Source: Xiphophorus maculatus
Lineage: Eukaryota; Chordata; Actinopteri; Cyprinodontiformes; Poeciliidae
Length of the DNA: 64,000 nt
Reading direction: 5' to 3'
NCBI RefSeq assembly: GCF_002775205.1
Contig: NC_036447.1
Coordinates: 8,048,501-8,112,500, forward strand
Position numbers and translations under genes: made by a program. This document shows positions 50,823 to 64,000 of the stretch, piece after piece (position 1 is the first letter of the stretch; each line of letters begins with the position of its first letter). Below the pieces are notes generated by a model, which worked only from the letters and a program-made list of their open reading frames with translations, was not told where the DNA came from and ran no database searches.

Positions 50823-53458
50823 TTTCTTAAACATGTCAAATGATAATTTATTGCTAAGAAACAGCAGAGATTTTGAAAGTTCTCTTAATGTTGTGACATT
50901 AAGATGTATAATCTGTGAAAAGATTGAGGTAGATTTCCACCTGGTACTGCTACTGGAAACTGCAAAAAAGCACCGCTCTCAGTCAAAGCCAGAGTCATTA
51001 GGAAGGTTTTAGCGCTGACAGTACATGCTGCTCAATGTGCCAATGGTAGAGAAACAACACACAACCTACAGACACACCCTTTTAAATTTTAAATTAGACT
51101 TGATTTCAATCTAACTTTGCAATAAATATTCTTTCATGAGCTACAACAACATTTAATTTCCCTTTGGGATAATTAAAGTATTTTTGATTTTTAATTAATT
51201 TAGAAAAATTCTCCTGCCTCTTTCAGCTGAACATTTGAATATTCAGTTCAAATTATTTAGACTGAGCATTTAAAATATTGACTGTGCAGTTTATTGTTAA
51301 GTAAATACAAACAACAAATTTATTGTTGAAATTGTGACATGAGTAAAAATTTTAATTGTGGGACATGGATGAGACATGGGGTAGAATTTCATAAGCCTTG
51401 TGTTCTTCCTCCTTTTTGAACTGGATATTGACGTTCTTTAAAAAAAAATATTAAGATAGGATTTTTTTGTTCTCTTCTTATTTTAATTCAATCTAATATT
51501 TGACTTGTAAATAAAGATTTAATTTCAGTTCAAAATTCACAGTAATATTTTTGTATTCATAAATTTAAAAATGTGGGGTTTGACTGCTTTCTGCATCAAA
51601 ATTTTCTCCCTCATCACAAAACAATTATCCATTACTGTTTTATAGAAGCATACTTTGGTTTGACTCGACCTAGATTAGGTCAGCAACCAAGATTACAACA
51701 AAGCTGGGTTTTTTTTAATCTTTTATAAATTTTCGCAAGATGGGACATACTGCCTTTTGTCCTTAAGTAAAGTGCTGCATCACAGCAGAAATCCTGGTTC
51801 TTCTTTTCCACTCGGTTATGTTTTTCTCAAACTTGCCACTAGGGGGAAGCACCACCTTTCTTCTTCCTTATCTGAAACCACAATGAAGATCTGCAGCTAA
51901 ATAAAGTAAAATTTTAGGTTTTCTTTCTACTGATATGAATGATTGATATATTTATAACATTTCTGATAAATTATTTGATCCAAAAATTAATCTGTGTCTG
52001 CTGATGACAGCTGAAATAGAAATACATTTAAACTATTGACAAATAAAAAAAAGAGAGAGAAATCTTTTCCTTACTTTACAGAATGCCATCCAAAAATAGA
52101 CAAATAAGTAAGTATGATTACTTTTTCTTCTATGGAAAATTTTGTGAAAAATTATGCTTAACAAAGCAAAGAGTTTCTAACCTGATGATAAGAAAAAATA
52201 TATCTAAAATATATTATTATAGTGGCAATTTTAGTACCATTCGGTTGTGGAAAATCAATAAAATAATGTATTGAAAATCTGCTAAAACCTGCATTTGTAA
52301 CTATATTTATATTTAAAATCATTAGTTAGCAATTAAATGACAACATTAAGTATCAATGTATTCATTTCTCATCAGCTCCTGAACTTCTCTTGACGGTAAT
52401 TTTAGGAAATTTTAGCCTACGTAGCTCATATTATCATTTTATATCCAGGTGTTAATCCAGAGCCGGCCCAAGGCGTAAGCAGCTGATTATGTACGCTTAG
52501 AACAAATGAAGAGAAAAGAAGTAAAAACCAAAATTAAATACCTGCAACAGAGTTGTGAGTTGCAGTTAAAATAATAGGAATGGGTAAAATATATTTTGCT
52601 GCTACTGTGTGAAATATTTATTGAAAACACGTTGTAGTCACAAATGTAATTTAATAGATTTAATACATTTTACTAACCAGCAATTGCAGAGGTACCAAAA
52701 ATTGCAAGGAAGAGCAGCATGTCAACATATTTTTACTGAAGTAAATGTAAAAAGTAGCATCCAAGAAAGTACTCAAGTAAAAGTACCAAATATTTGGTTA
52801 AAAAAAGCTGAGTAACTGCTGAAAACATCGGTTGTTTAATATTTTAACTTTGCATCATCAACAGCACCAGGATATGTGGATATTTTTGGAATTTTAAAGG
52901 CAAGAATGAAAATAATTTATATGATTAACGTAATTACAAAATTTCCAAATACATTTTTTCAAGTATAAAACTTATGAAAGTTTAACATACACTGCAGGTG
53001 TTGCCTGGTGAATTCTTTGTGAAAACAAGCGTATCTTCAGCCAGTGAAGCTACTCCCAGTGGGCACAGTCGCGATACTTCATAATAAAATTACTGAAGTA
53101 AAAGTAAAGCGTACAGTGTGGTAAAAACAAATCTCCTTAAAGTACACTATTTTCTAAATAATAAAAAAAACTACAAATGTAATTATAACAAATTACTACC
53201 CAACTCGGGCACAATGTTTTATATCAACCTTGAATTTCTGGGTTCTCGGAGGTACGTTTAAAAAGGGGCTCTTATTTTGAAATCCAACCGGATCTGAAGG
53301 GTTTTATTCCGTGTTTCTTGACAAAGGTCCGGGTAGTGGGAGGCTGTCAGTCGCAGTCTCCGCTCTGCCCGCATCATTTTCAGTAATGTGACAGCGCAGC
53401 CGGAGCTGTGTCACGGTCCGGATCCCGTCCACGTCTCACTCTCTGACATCCGCTCAGG
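50823..53458. other. Intergenic DNA with retroelement tails and dispersed repeats
   Basis: No gene seen. 51153-51195 carries TTTAATTTCCCTTTGGGATA and TATTTTTGATTT, a Rex3/RTE-like 3' tail, also present at 54196-54245. Part of the dispersed repeat family is at 52733-52815. Confidence 0.5.
52985..53215. repeat. Dispersed repeat, copy 2
   Basis: Counterpart of 8440-8690 (see that entry). Confidence 0.55.
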
Positions 53459-53885
53459 ATGGATCAGAGGAGAGCCGAACCCGACTTTCTACCCTCTGCC
53501 ACTCCAGTCACGTTGTACGGAGAATTTACCCAGACCAGTAACCGAAGAGGCAGGTGGGCTGTAAACCTGACCGAGAAGGACCTCGTCGTCCAGAGGCTCG
53601 CGTCGGCACCTGTCGGCCGGAACAAAGTGGTGCTGAGTCTGAGGGACTGCGTCGGCTGCCGGGCTTACCGGGACGATGACAAGGCGGACCCGTCGGCGTA
53701 CTTTGCAGCCTACTTTTACCCACCGAAGAAGCGCCGCTGGATGACTTCTGCTCCGTCGCGGCAGCGCGTGGAGCAGTGCTTTCGGCTAGCGGCGCTCCAG
53801 GACCCGCACGCGAACCTGGAGGAGGCAGAGAAGTGGGCTCGCGCCGTTCGAGAACGCTCTGCCCGGCAACAGCGCCTTAGAGACG
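53459..53885 (+). CDS. sphk2: Sphingosine kinase (SPHK2-like), first coding exon
   Basis: 142 codons plus one base, ending at a clean donor (GACG/GTGAGT). The translation aligns with the N-terminal regulatory region of SPHK2: YGEF near residue 21, LTEKDLVVQRL at about 38-48, a GC-R motif, SAYFAAYFYPPKKRRW, then FRLAA and EAEKWARAVRER. This is the PH-like segment ahead of the lipid-kinase domain. The enzyme phosphorylates sphingosine to sphingosine-1-phosphate. The catalytic domain (GGKG- and SGDG-type motifs) is not in the window, so the next exon lies beyond 64000 or was missed. ATG chosen because it opens the only long frame and follows GC-rich 5' UTR-like DNA. Assignment to SPHK2 rather than a fish SPHK1 with an extended N-terminus is likely but not certain. 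Confidence 0.75.
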
Positions 53886-54195
53886 GTGAGTAACCGTTAG
53901 AGACGAGTCGGGAACTTAAACAACTGCCTTTAGGTTAAACTTTCTTGAAGACTAAAATCATCACATTGATAGCATTTAAGGGCCACGTTTCTTTTTCGTT
54001 TTTCTTTTTTTTTTTTTTAAAGAAAATTTTCGTTTCTTCTCCCTTTTCTATCTACACCAATAATAAGCTAAACATGCAAGATCGGGGCGGCCCAAACCTT
54101 TTTGGGGCCCTAAGCAGATTTTAATTCGTGACCCCCCATACCAACATGTCAAAACCAGATACTTTATCATTCCTAGACTACAATATGTGTGTAAG

Positions 54196-54245
54196 ATAAC
54201 ATTTAATTTCCCTTTGGGATCAATAAAATATTTTTTAATTTGAAT
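54196..54245 (+). mobile_element. Rex3/RTE-like LINE 3' tail
   Basis: AATTTCCCTTTGGGATCAAT followed by AAAATATTTTTTAATTTGAA. The same tail, slightly changed, is at 51153-51195. Confidence 0.55.
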
Positions 54246-56007
54246 TGAACTACAATTGCTAGTGTCATTTGGTGATATTATGGCTATTGATTTTAACCTT
54301 TCGAGAGTAGCAAATAAGCAAAAATGCTCTAATTAATTTGCATGTTGAAATGCAGAGTGGTATTTAGGTGTGGTATATTAATTTAGCTATTTGAAAGTAC
54401 CATCTGCAGGCAGACATTGATTTTACAGAAAACAAGGTAGAAAGTTTAATATGTTTTCTTTTTAAAATTTGGAAGACATGTAAAATGTGCACAACATGCA
54501 ATCTGTCATTGCAAAATAAAATCAAATGATGCCCCCTTTTGGTGTTGGGGTCCTAAGCAGCCACTTAATTTGCACAGGCCTGGGACCAGTCTGTGGTTTT
54601 TATAAGTTATATATTTAAAAGCTGCTCTCTATAAATATCTGACATATAAACCTTTGTGTATTATATAAATGTCTGAAAAGCTCATAGTAAAGATTCGAGA
54701 AACAGATGTGTGACATACTGTGAGGAGTACTTTGTACTCTGTTTTTATTTTTCATATATTAATAAATTTTTATGTTGTTCCGTTCATCGTGCCGCTTGAA
54801 TTTGTGGGGATATAAACTGTTGTAATCGATTAAATCACCTGAATTTTGGAGGTATGGAATGCGTAAACGTTCAGATTTCTTGAAGATGAAAAATAATTTT
54901 CATGTGTTGACCTAAACGTCCACTGTAACAATTGAGTAAAACTCCTGAAATTATTTTCTGTGTTTCAGTTTTTGGTGTGCTTCTTCAAAATTACTAGTTG
55001 CCCTCATCTCACAAACTTTGTAGAGACAGCCCTGCCTGAATCAATTACAGAGTCACAAATGAACAATCACCTCCAGTGAGATAACTCATTATATGTTAAG
55101 TTTCTTATCATACTTTGTGCAATGAGCTATTTGCTCAGTGAGAAGTCGTGAAAAGCAGTGTAATTGTGCTCAATGAGCATTTTTGCCTTATCATCTCTTT
55201 ACTCTGTATAAATAAACTGAAGTACTCATCCTCTTTATCTGTAAAAGACAAACATGATTGTTTTCCTACTTCCGTCGTGTGAGTCCCTGAGCCAGGACCA
55301 AGTGTAATGTTTTCTTCACAAGTGGTTGATCTCCTGGCATACGGTAACAACATGTGATTCAAGCTCAAAGACAAGCAGCAGAAATAATAAAATTAGGTTC
55401 AAATCATCACTCTGTTAATATCTATTGGGGACCTAAACAGTTTTAAGATTTGCTTATACCTTACACTGGTTGACTATAGTTAGTAAACCAAAACCAACAT
55501 TGTACAAAGCAGTTTATCATACAAGGCATCTCAGAAACATGTATCATGTTCAGGTAACAGAATCAGGTGTGACAGGTCTATTGTTTGTTCCCTATGGGCT
55601 GAACTTCCTGCAGAAAAGTGATCCTATTATGTTTCCTCCACTCTGTCCTACTCCAGCACACAGACAGCACTCTCTGACTCACTTAGCTTTTCTCCCATGA
55701 ACAGGTTTTCGTTTTTAGAGAAACTAAACATGCTGCTGTTCTTTGCTGTCTGTCATTGTTTACTTTGAAACATATTGTGATTTGACTGTACCAGTTACCC
55801 GCCATGGGACACAGAACGTAAGACAAATGTCTCCATTAGCTACTCCTGGCGTGCTTTTCCCATCGCTGCTTTAATTCAAGTGGAAGGAGGTTTCTTTTGC
55901 ATTTGTTGCTACTTTTGAATTATTTATTTTGTTGAAGCCTAAAAAATTTATTTTTTTCTCAGATATTGAACTTGTAATGATTTCAAAGAAGCACAATATC
56001 TGTGAGT

Positions 56008-56405
56008 TGAATTAGGGGTGGGCAATATGGACTTAAAGTTTTATTACAATATTTTGTGGTACTATTGTAATAACAATAAGAATAATTTATGCTTTCTTTT
56101 TTAGGCAACTGTATGCCTGTGACTTCATCATAGCCCCCACAAACACATATACTGCTGCTCTTGAGAAACATGCTCATTTATAACACCAATCACATGAAGA
56201 AGTGTGATTTGTATCACTAAATTGCACACAATAGCTCGATTTAATATTTAATTTATTTATATTTATTGATACTCTCATTGAACAAACTCTAGAGAAAATA
56301 GTAAAAAGTTGGTTTTCTTTAAAACACCATCACTTGGAATTTACTGACAACAATAAATCAAAATTGATCACGATAAATGATTAACAATGCGATAAATGCC
56401 CACCC
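56008..56405. mobile_element. Short non-autonomous DNA element, copy B
   Basis: Begins AGGGGTGGGCA and ends TGCCCACCCCT, an 11-bp perfect inverted repeat about 400 bases apart. The interior is homologous to 5450-5870. Non-coding. Confidence 0.75.
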
Positions 56406-59257
56406 CTATGCCAGAGTGTAAAAATGCATAGAATGAGGAGAAAAACTTACCAGGTTATTTTTTTAAATAACTCCACAGTTCATGTCAATGAGTATGAATT
56501 AACATTTAACACATCGGTTAAAAAAATGCATAATGAGCAGAAAAAAACCCATATTTAAGTCACATGACCAGGCAAAATTTTAAAAAGTACGGAAAATATG
56601 GTATATCATATACTTGATATATCTGGTATATCAAGTCTAAAGACTGGGTGGTGTTGAATATGAGGTAAAAATTAGCTAATTTTCGTTTGGTGGATGAATC
56701 GATAATTCAGTAAGCAAACAAATAATGTTATGTTTTTATACTGTTATTCATTTACACTTATACCGATTCATGGTATTAGTTGTGATTGCTGGGATAAAAC
56801 TACACAAAAAAAGCAAAAGTGCTGAGCAGAAACATGGACTACATGTATTTTTCTCCACAAGGCTACATGACATTGTGTTAAGTGTCTTTTCCAAGGTTGC
56901 TGTTGTTAATATCCAACCTCATTTATGCCGTAGGAGCCTTTGGTATCTGAGGAATGTTTTAATCGAAAGAGGACCTTTTCAATCAAGTTGTTCCACCAGT
57001 GGCCTTGGGAGCCACCGTTAATCATGCTAATCTAGGATGTCTGCATACGAACCATTAGTCTAAATAAGGTCTGGCCTTTTTGTCAGTCACTTCTGCCGTC
57101 CTCCCAGAATTATTCAGAGAGCATCTCTGTTTTCCTCAGACAGGTAACTGCATGCTGGAGCTGTAATTCAAACCCCACATCTAAGATTAAAAACTACCTG
57201 AAAGAGAGAAGCGTGTTTTCCAAAAGCTTGTTATCCACGACTAACCAACTGTGTCTTTTGATCTCTCCTGAGCTGTTTGCTCTGCTTGGATATGAAGGAG
57301 AAAAACAGAAAGGTATCTGGTGTGTTTCACCTGCTCACAACGAGCAAATCTGCATCAACTGTTGCTAATCTATCGGTTTGAGTATCAGTAGTAATTTGCA
57401 TTATATTGATCCCTCATAAAACAGATGTTAAAGCCCTGACCCGGAAAGCCACCTGCTCTCCCTTTTTTTCTTCTTTTTGCGCTTTACAGAAGGATTAAAT
57501 TACATTTATTCCAATTTTTTTCCAAAATAAACTGTTATGATGATGATGATGTTTATTGCTCTTTGTCTGACCCTGCTTTAATCAGTGAATGATGTCCTCC
57601 TTCGTATAGAGGAAGTGGAGAATAGTGCAGCATGTAATTAGCAGCTGGTGGTTGCCTCTGTGGTTTGTCTGCTCTGTGTTAAAGAAGTAACACAGCCGTA
57701 GACGTGATGTAACGCATGCATTACCAGGTCATGTTACGTGTCAGGAAGCTGATGTCTTATTCCACCTGATTTCATTCCTGCATTCTTGTTTCTGAGCGAA
57801 AGCTTAACTGCGCTGCATTTTTTAAGAGCATTGATCTGAAGGTTGCCCATAAAAAGATGAAATGCCTCTGGGATGTCATTAGCATAACTCAGGGAGTAGC
57901 AGAAGGCGTGGAGAAGTATTGATCAAAATAGCCCCATAAGGGCTTTTGCCTTCTGTGTATTTTAGTGTAGCAGTAAGAATCAGTTGATTCCAGGTTAAAA
58001 TGGTCATGACTGGTCAGTCGCAAAGCAACTTAATGGAGAACCTCTAAAGGTAAAGAAGCACCAATCTTTATTGGCTGATATCAATTTATGGCTTTCTTTT
58101 GAGTAGAATTGTATTTTTTCCCCCAGACGTATTGTAAGACATGAATGAGAAAACGTGTTTCAGATGTTAATGATGGTTGTAGTGTTGAACTTAAGAGAAA
58201 ATTAAAAGAAATCAAGATTCTTCCCAATAATAACACAGAAAAAAGGTTATAACATTTTTGATACTGAAATACCATTTATATACAATATTGGGTTCATGTG
58301 TTTGAATCAACAGAAGATTTTAACAATATTTTAGGGAAAACTAAGAATCCAGGGTTTTTTTTCTTCACAAAAATGCTTTATGGATTACAAACTGTGTTTT
58401 AAAGAATATGCAATCACTGTAAAATATTTCAGTATAACTTTTGACTTTTTCTTGTTATGTCTTATTTTAAGATGCTTGAAGTTCTGAAAAATAAAAGTAA
58501 GTTGTTTGGCTAAATGTCCTAATGTTTAGCTCCATGTCAGGACTCTGAATATTTTGTTTTCCCTTCATCCTTCTTGATAGAATTTTCTTATTTTTATGTG
58601 CAGATTTCTCCCAACGATTCCCAACAAACAAACTTGGCACTATTACTACTGTTTTCCCCATTTACGTGTATCTGTTAATTGAAGTATTCTTTTAACTGAA
58701 ACACAACAACATTATAAAATAATGTGGTTGTTTGGAATGGAAACCACGGGAATTATGAGGTTATGCAGGATAAGTGGTGCAGGACGTCCTCTGGAGGACT
58801 GGTGTTGCTGCTTTTCCCAGCCAAACACAGGCCTCTGGAGGACAGACAGCTCTATTAATACTTTACCTCTGGCTGAGATGGAAATTATATGAAAGCAGTT
58901 TTATAATAACGTCTTTTTGACATCGTTTAGAAAATATATTACTAATTTCGGATTGGGAATATGAACACTTACTGTACATTCTGATTCGCTTTATAGATTA
59001 ATTTTCAAACAGTGAAAAAAAAACAGAGGCGTATGCGATATAGTTTTGCAGGTAACAAAACTTTCTTATACATTTTAATGTTTTCTATTTTTTAGGCTTT
59101 TAATTTTCTCAAATACATCAAGTTTAAAGTCTAGTAATATCTGACTGGTCTAATAATATCCTTCCACCGAATGCAAATAAACCAGATTATTGGCTGAAAT
59201 ATAAAATCAGCAGATTGTTGAAGGTGTGTATGTTGTTGGATGAACAAAATGGAACGT

Positions 59258-59335
59258 CAGTCAATCAAGTTTATTTGTAAAGCACATTTCAGCACCAAAG
59301 CAGTTTAAAGTGCTTTACATTAAAGTACACACACA
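59258..59335. repeat. Dispersed teleost repeat fragment
   Basis: TCAAGTTTATTTGTAAAGCA and AAAGTGCTTTACATTAAAGT with a short (CA)n at the end, wording typical of a widespread fish repeat. Confidence 0.5.
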
Positions 59336-60402
59336 CACAATTGTCAAGTCAACAAAAAGAAACAAAAAGATATACTCTTCCCATTAGTTATTTTTTGCAG
59401 TTTATCATTGAAGGTTGCATATAAAACAGTGGAAATGCCCACTATGAAAATCTAAAAGAAATGGCAGTAAAGCTTGCCTTAGAAAAGGCAGAGATAGACA
59501 GAAAATGGAGAGAAATTTCCAACTTGAAGAGTTAATGCTTTCTTCAGATCATGGCAGCGAGCTCTTAAGTTTTTAAAGATGATTGCGCATGAACTTCGGG
59601 GGTGTGTGTGTGTGTTTGGTGGTGATAAGTGGGAGTTATCTGGTCCACACCAAAAATAAATTGCTCATCCTGACATCATGTTTTTAAACACACCCATTTC
59701 AAGAACCGTCCAATTACCAATAATCACACTCTGATTCTCAGGAAAAAAACGCACAGCTCAGTCCTGCTGGGCTCTGGCCCGGTTGTTTGTTTGTGTTATT
59801 GAAGGGAAAAACCAGCTGGTTCCAGTGGCTCTATCTGTGTTTTCTATATGGTATTAAAAGCGTGTGTGTGCAGCCAGGCTGCACCAACAGCAGCTGATGT
59901 TTCCTTGAATTATCAGCAGTTCCTGAAACATTTGAAAGCTGAATGGGTATGATAGCACTTTGCACTAATCTGGTGAATAAATAACCTTAAAAACAGACTA
60001 AAACAATAAGTATTTTTGTATTTGAGCTAACATGTATATTTATTCAATAATTAAGAAGCAGACAAGCCTTTTGAATTGGAAGTGTTGCTTATTTTGTCAT
60101 TGTATTGTTTCCTGTTGCAATGTGATCAGTTGCAGTTAATTATTTACAAATACAGCAATTAATCAAGTCCCATCACTAATTATAAAACAGTGAGGAAGTT
60201 CAAATGAGTCCAGAGATCATCGGCATATACAGTAGACCTCAGATGATTCACGTCATTAGTAGTGAAGTGAAACTCAGTGTTACACAATAAAGCGCAGACA
60301 TCTCAGTTTTGTTCTGGATAACCTTTTGCTCATCATCCATCCTGTTAGTTGGCATAATATTTCCTAGCAAGTGTTAGTGAATCATCAATGAACATAAACC
60401 GG

Positions 60403-60560
60403 AAACCAGAGATTTACATACAGCAAGTAAGACACTTTTTACAATTAAATTAGACCAAATTTCTCTTGTTTTAGGTCTGTTAGAATTACCAAGATTATTT
60501 CTGTTTGCTAAATACAACAGTAGTTTGGTGACATTGTCTTGAACTGCAACTCCAGGATTT
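60403..60560. mobile_element. Tc1-like transposon end, copy 1
   Basis: Contains GATTTACATACAGCAAG, TTAGGTCTGTTAGAATTACC and ATTATTTCTGTTTGCTAAAT, matching the long terminal inverted repeats of fish Tc1-like elements. No transposase remains. Confidence 0.55.
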
Positions 60561-62739
60561 GACTCAAAGGTTTCAGATAGTTATGATTTGTCTTAGAACA
60601 GTGGCAGCTCATATATTTTTCTGTCTAGTCATGTCTAAACGTCTTGAGCAGTGTGTGTGGTACAAGTGGAAATTAGATCCTAGTTAGGCAAAATCAGAAG
60701 TAGCATAAATAAATTTAAGCTGTCTACCACAAACACAGCCCTAGTAAATATTTGAAATCCAATAAAGATCTGACACAGGATTTGAACAATGTGTCATCGT
60801 TCATTTGATCCAGAAAGCAAATTAGCTAACCACTCGGTCAATCACCAGATATGACAACTTATACCTGCTATTTTTTTACAAATATTTTGTATTTAATATT
60901 TATTTAGTTTTTCCTTTATAACTAGATATTAGTAACACCTAAATTGAGTGTTTGTTTTCACTTAATTGGTTTGTTGTGGTTAGAAACAACATTTGTTTGT
61001 TTGGATAATTTATAGATCTGATCACGAAATTCCCCTGGAAATGGAGTACTAAAAAGGTTTTCTGAATATGTTTAGACTAAAATTAATCCTTTTAGCATTT
61101 ATGTTTTCCTTCAGAAAAATGAAAAACGGCAAGAAGCTATTCTGGAAATTGCAAAAAATGCAGAAAATGTCCTAAGAAAACTAAAAAGATGTGAAAAAAT
61201 TTATTTAAACAACTCTAAAGATTAAAAATGTTAATTTACCATTTTAACAACCTCTTTGTATGATTTAAAATAACAACATAATATTAAATTAGCATGTTCA
61301 TAAGTTCATGTCTTCTGTTTTTCATCTTTCTGCGGTTCAACACTTAAAGTACACACTATGAACATAAATCCACCGTGTTACACGCAGCTTTTATGTCCAA
61401 TCTATTTTCCAATCTTTCCTTTGTCTCTCAAAGCACACATCTTTGTTCATAAGTAAACTTTGGCTCTTACAGAAACAACAGCTAGATTCACAATGCATTT
61501 CATTTTTAAACTCGCGTCCCGTAAGTTCTCTTTATTCCTTAATATAGATCTACAGATGCCAAACCACTGCGTCCTCCTCCTTCCACACCCTTTGTGGTTC
61601 CAACTCAGCAAAAATCTGCTTGAGGAGCTTTCCCTTCCTGATGTAAACAGAGTACACAATGCAGGCTTTTTATATCCTATTCTATTTTATTATATTCTAA
61701 AATGATTGAAATATTCATGCTTGCAGTGACTGCTTGTATTTCTCAGTGATACCATATATGCTTGAGTATATTTATAGCAAAATGACTTTGTTTTGCTTCA
61801 GTAATTATTTAGATATAAACGAGTATAAAGACTGATAAGGGTAAGAGTGTTTGGTAATACATGATAATCCACTAATCCCTTAAATGTGGAAACTGGATTC
61901 TGTCCCATCTGGAGTGTATCTGAGCTTGGCTTAGCTTTCACAGCTGGGCATGGGGCAGAAACCTCACTGACATTATCTACGATGTTTGACTATTTAACAC
62001 CCTGCCTCCTTGGCAGAAGCGATGCTTCAGCATTTGGTTGTTAATGAAGATGGGGCATCCTGTTGATGCATTAGTTTGAGTTACAAACTGGCAGCTTTAG
62101 CTTGCTGGTTTTGAATCTAGCAGTATTGAGAGCAGAAAGCTTTTTGAGGCTTGTTCGGTGTTTTCTGCTTCTAAAAATCAGCCATTTGTTAATGGGTAAC
62201 ACTGTGTGTCTTTAACAAGCAGCCTCAGTGTGTTGCTCCTTATAAAAAGTTTTTGTTGGATCTTATTTGACTACCAGTGATAATCTATGCCATGTCTCCA
62301 GTGGCTTATGGTTCTTCCACAACTCATTTATCAGGTGCAATCTGTCACAACTGTCAAATTCCTGCCTTAAATCTTCACTTTCTGACAGGCAGATGTTACG
62401 ATCAAATCATCCTAAACACCTACATATGGAGCAAAACGCATCCCTGCTCCTTTTTCTCTCTCTTTACATCTGCTACAAAGCTAAACCTTGACAGAGCGTG
62501 ACAGCTCCATCTAAATTGCTAAATTGTTCTGGCAAGATCGGAGCAAGGTGAGCCCAGCTCAGCAGGGTGACATCTTGGCAAGTTTTAAAATGACTTTTAT
62601 CAGGTTTTGAACATCATTTTCAGACACACACACTTCAGTTTGCTGGTAAAGACAGAGATGTCAGTAGAGCTGACAGATGTGTTTATCATATGTAGTTACT
62701 GGGAACCAGATATCTAGATACACCGAAGGAAAAGACAGA

Positions 62740-62905
62740 TGTACAATTTTTTCTCAATGTCTGAATTTATCCCAAAACTTCTCCTGTTTTAGTTTAGTTA
62801 GAAATACCAAAATTATTTGTATTTACTAAATGCCAGAAAATCTAGTGAGAACATTTTTTAGAGAACTTTTTGCAACTTTCTTCAAATTCAAAAGTTTACA
62901 TTTGA
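62740..62905. mobile_element. Tc1-like transposon end, copy 2
   Basis: Contains TAGAAATACCAAAATTATTT, ACTAAATGCCAGAA and AAATTCAAAAGTTTACATTT, same family as 60403-60560. Confidence 0.55.
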
Positions 62906-64000
62906 TCAGTATGATGAAAGATTTCAAAGATATCCAACCATATATCTCTGAAAGGCACAAGCACAAGAAAGACAGCAAGTGGTTTCTGGGTGGTAAGTCA
63001 ACAACAAAACACCTTTCTTTTCCAGCAGCCATTGTCACCGCATACAGTGATAAACTAACTGCTGGAATTCTGCTGGGGTTGCTAGGTAACGACGCAGTGC
63101 CCATGGAATGTGATTCAACGATCGGGAGGTTTTTGAAAGGGCTCATTTTCCAGACACCAAAAATTATGAACTTATTGATAAAAAATGGATGGGTGGGTTT
63201 TTTAAGTGCTTGGGTTGTTTTTAGAAGCAGTTGAGACACAAAGGGAAGTATAAAAAATCGGCATAATAAATCCCTTTTAATAACTCTATCAAAGCTTTTT
63301 TGTTTCTTGTAATTCTACATTTTCCTTCTAGTGATACTGTATTTCTATTCTGCTTATATTGTGAAAATATATACCCATATTATGGTAGCTTTCTTCTGAG
63401 AATAAAAACAAAGACATTTCTAAGTTCTTAGTATTCCGTCATAAAAAAAAGTATCCTTATGTTGGATATATAAATTTAAAAAAAAAGAGGAGGAAGTGAC
63501 ATTTCCTAACAGAGACTTTCCCCTCACAGAACGCTTTCCCACAAAACCTAAAAAGTCATGGATTCTCTGCACCCAGAAACCTGGTACGGGGTTCCCTTTC
63601 ATTTAGGTTGTTATTTCCTGTTGCAAGTACCTCAGCGGTGTCTTTCCGTCAAGATCTGGGACGGTTCCCATGCCGTCGCCTGGAAGGGAGCAGATTGAGA
63701 CGCCTGTAATCACAGATCAAGTAAACATAGTTGAGATGCTGCTTTGCTGCTGTTTTTTGTCATCTTATGTTTTTCTGCTACAGTTTGTAAGGATGGCAAT
63801 TCAGTTCTTCTGAATCTGTTCACCTCTTCATCCAAGACATGCAGTGACTTTTATTTTGAAGGCGTTTTTAAAAACTGTGCATTTTTCCTAAACTTTTTAA
63901 CCACAAAATTAGTGTGCAGACAGATATACATCAGTTAACATTAGTGTCCACACCCAGCCCTAACAAAACACACCACACACATTATCTGCTGTCATGACAG

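Larger units (their letters stand above)
53886..64000 (+). other. Presumed first intron of the sphingosine kinase gene
   Basis: Ten kilobases with no exon I can support. AT-rich, holding the element at 56008-56405, a Rex3/RTE-like tail near 54196-54245, a repeat fragment at 59258-59335 and Tc1-like ends at 60403-60560 and 62740-62905. Long frames on both strands at 62826-63239 overlap a transposon end and show no recognisable domain. Confidence 0.5.

Noticed and set aside
56725-57021. 98-codon frame as a next sphingosine kinase exon
   Set aside because: Lacks any GGKG, SGDG or other kinase motif and has no supporting splice phase.
62826-63239. Overlapping 134- and 137-codon frames on both strands
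   Set aside because: No recognisable domain, splice context or composition bias; part of the region is a Tc1-like transposon end.

Overview
The window looks like nuclear DNA of a teleost fish, probably a percomorph. Genes are intron-rich with GT-AG splicing, the intergenic DNA is AT-rich, histone genes end in the metazoan 3' stem-loop, and the repeats are of fish type: V-SINE and tRNA-derived SINEs, Rex/L2-like and L1/Tx1-like LINE pieces, Tc1-like ends, many short non-autonomous DNA elements and long (GT)n tracts. The species cannot be named from the sequence.

Layout. (1) 1945-16494, + strand: a complete 18-exon pex6 gene (peroxisomal AAA ATPase, about 1060 aa), with introns full of small mobile elements. 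(2) 16434-18562: the end of pex6, the intergenic DNA and a headless histone H1 tail. This 2.1-kb block recurs in the same orientation at 42656-44789, where it joins a full-length H1 gene. (3) 18563-42655: the 24-kb block between the two copies. It holds an L1/Tx1-like LINE fragment, an ISL2EU-like element, a complete 14-exon animal lipoxygenase (26026-31725, +), a 5'-truncated L2/Rex-like LINE, three SINEs, an intronless 724-residue coiled-coil gene (37403-39577, -) and two orphan exons of tau-tubulin kinase 1. (4) 44471-49190, - strand: histone H1 and H2B genes, each with a stem-loop and a downstream U7 target-like element. Between them lies a broken WxxW-domain (CILP/mucin-like) gene. (5) 50637-50822: a divergent U2-like snRNA with its own PSE-like promoter element. 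(6) 53459-53885: the first coding exon of a sphingosine kinase, followed by 10 kb of non-coding DNA to the window end.

The simplest history for 16-45 kb is an ancestral tail-to-tail pair, pex6> and <H1, split by arrival of the 24-kb block, with 2.1 kb duplicated at the edges. That left pex6 and H1 each complete at one copy and truncated at the other. No bacterial-style operon, CRISPR array or wholly new multi-gene system was seen. The points most worth following up are this rearrangement, the structured U2 variant with an altered branch-site region, the (TG)n tract used as a pex6 splice acceptor, and the intronless repeat-bearing coiled-coil gene with three CRE-like sites upstream.

All family assignments come from reading motifs; no database search was run. 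Exon boundaries were set by reading frame, GT-AG sites and phase.
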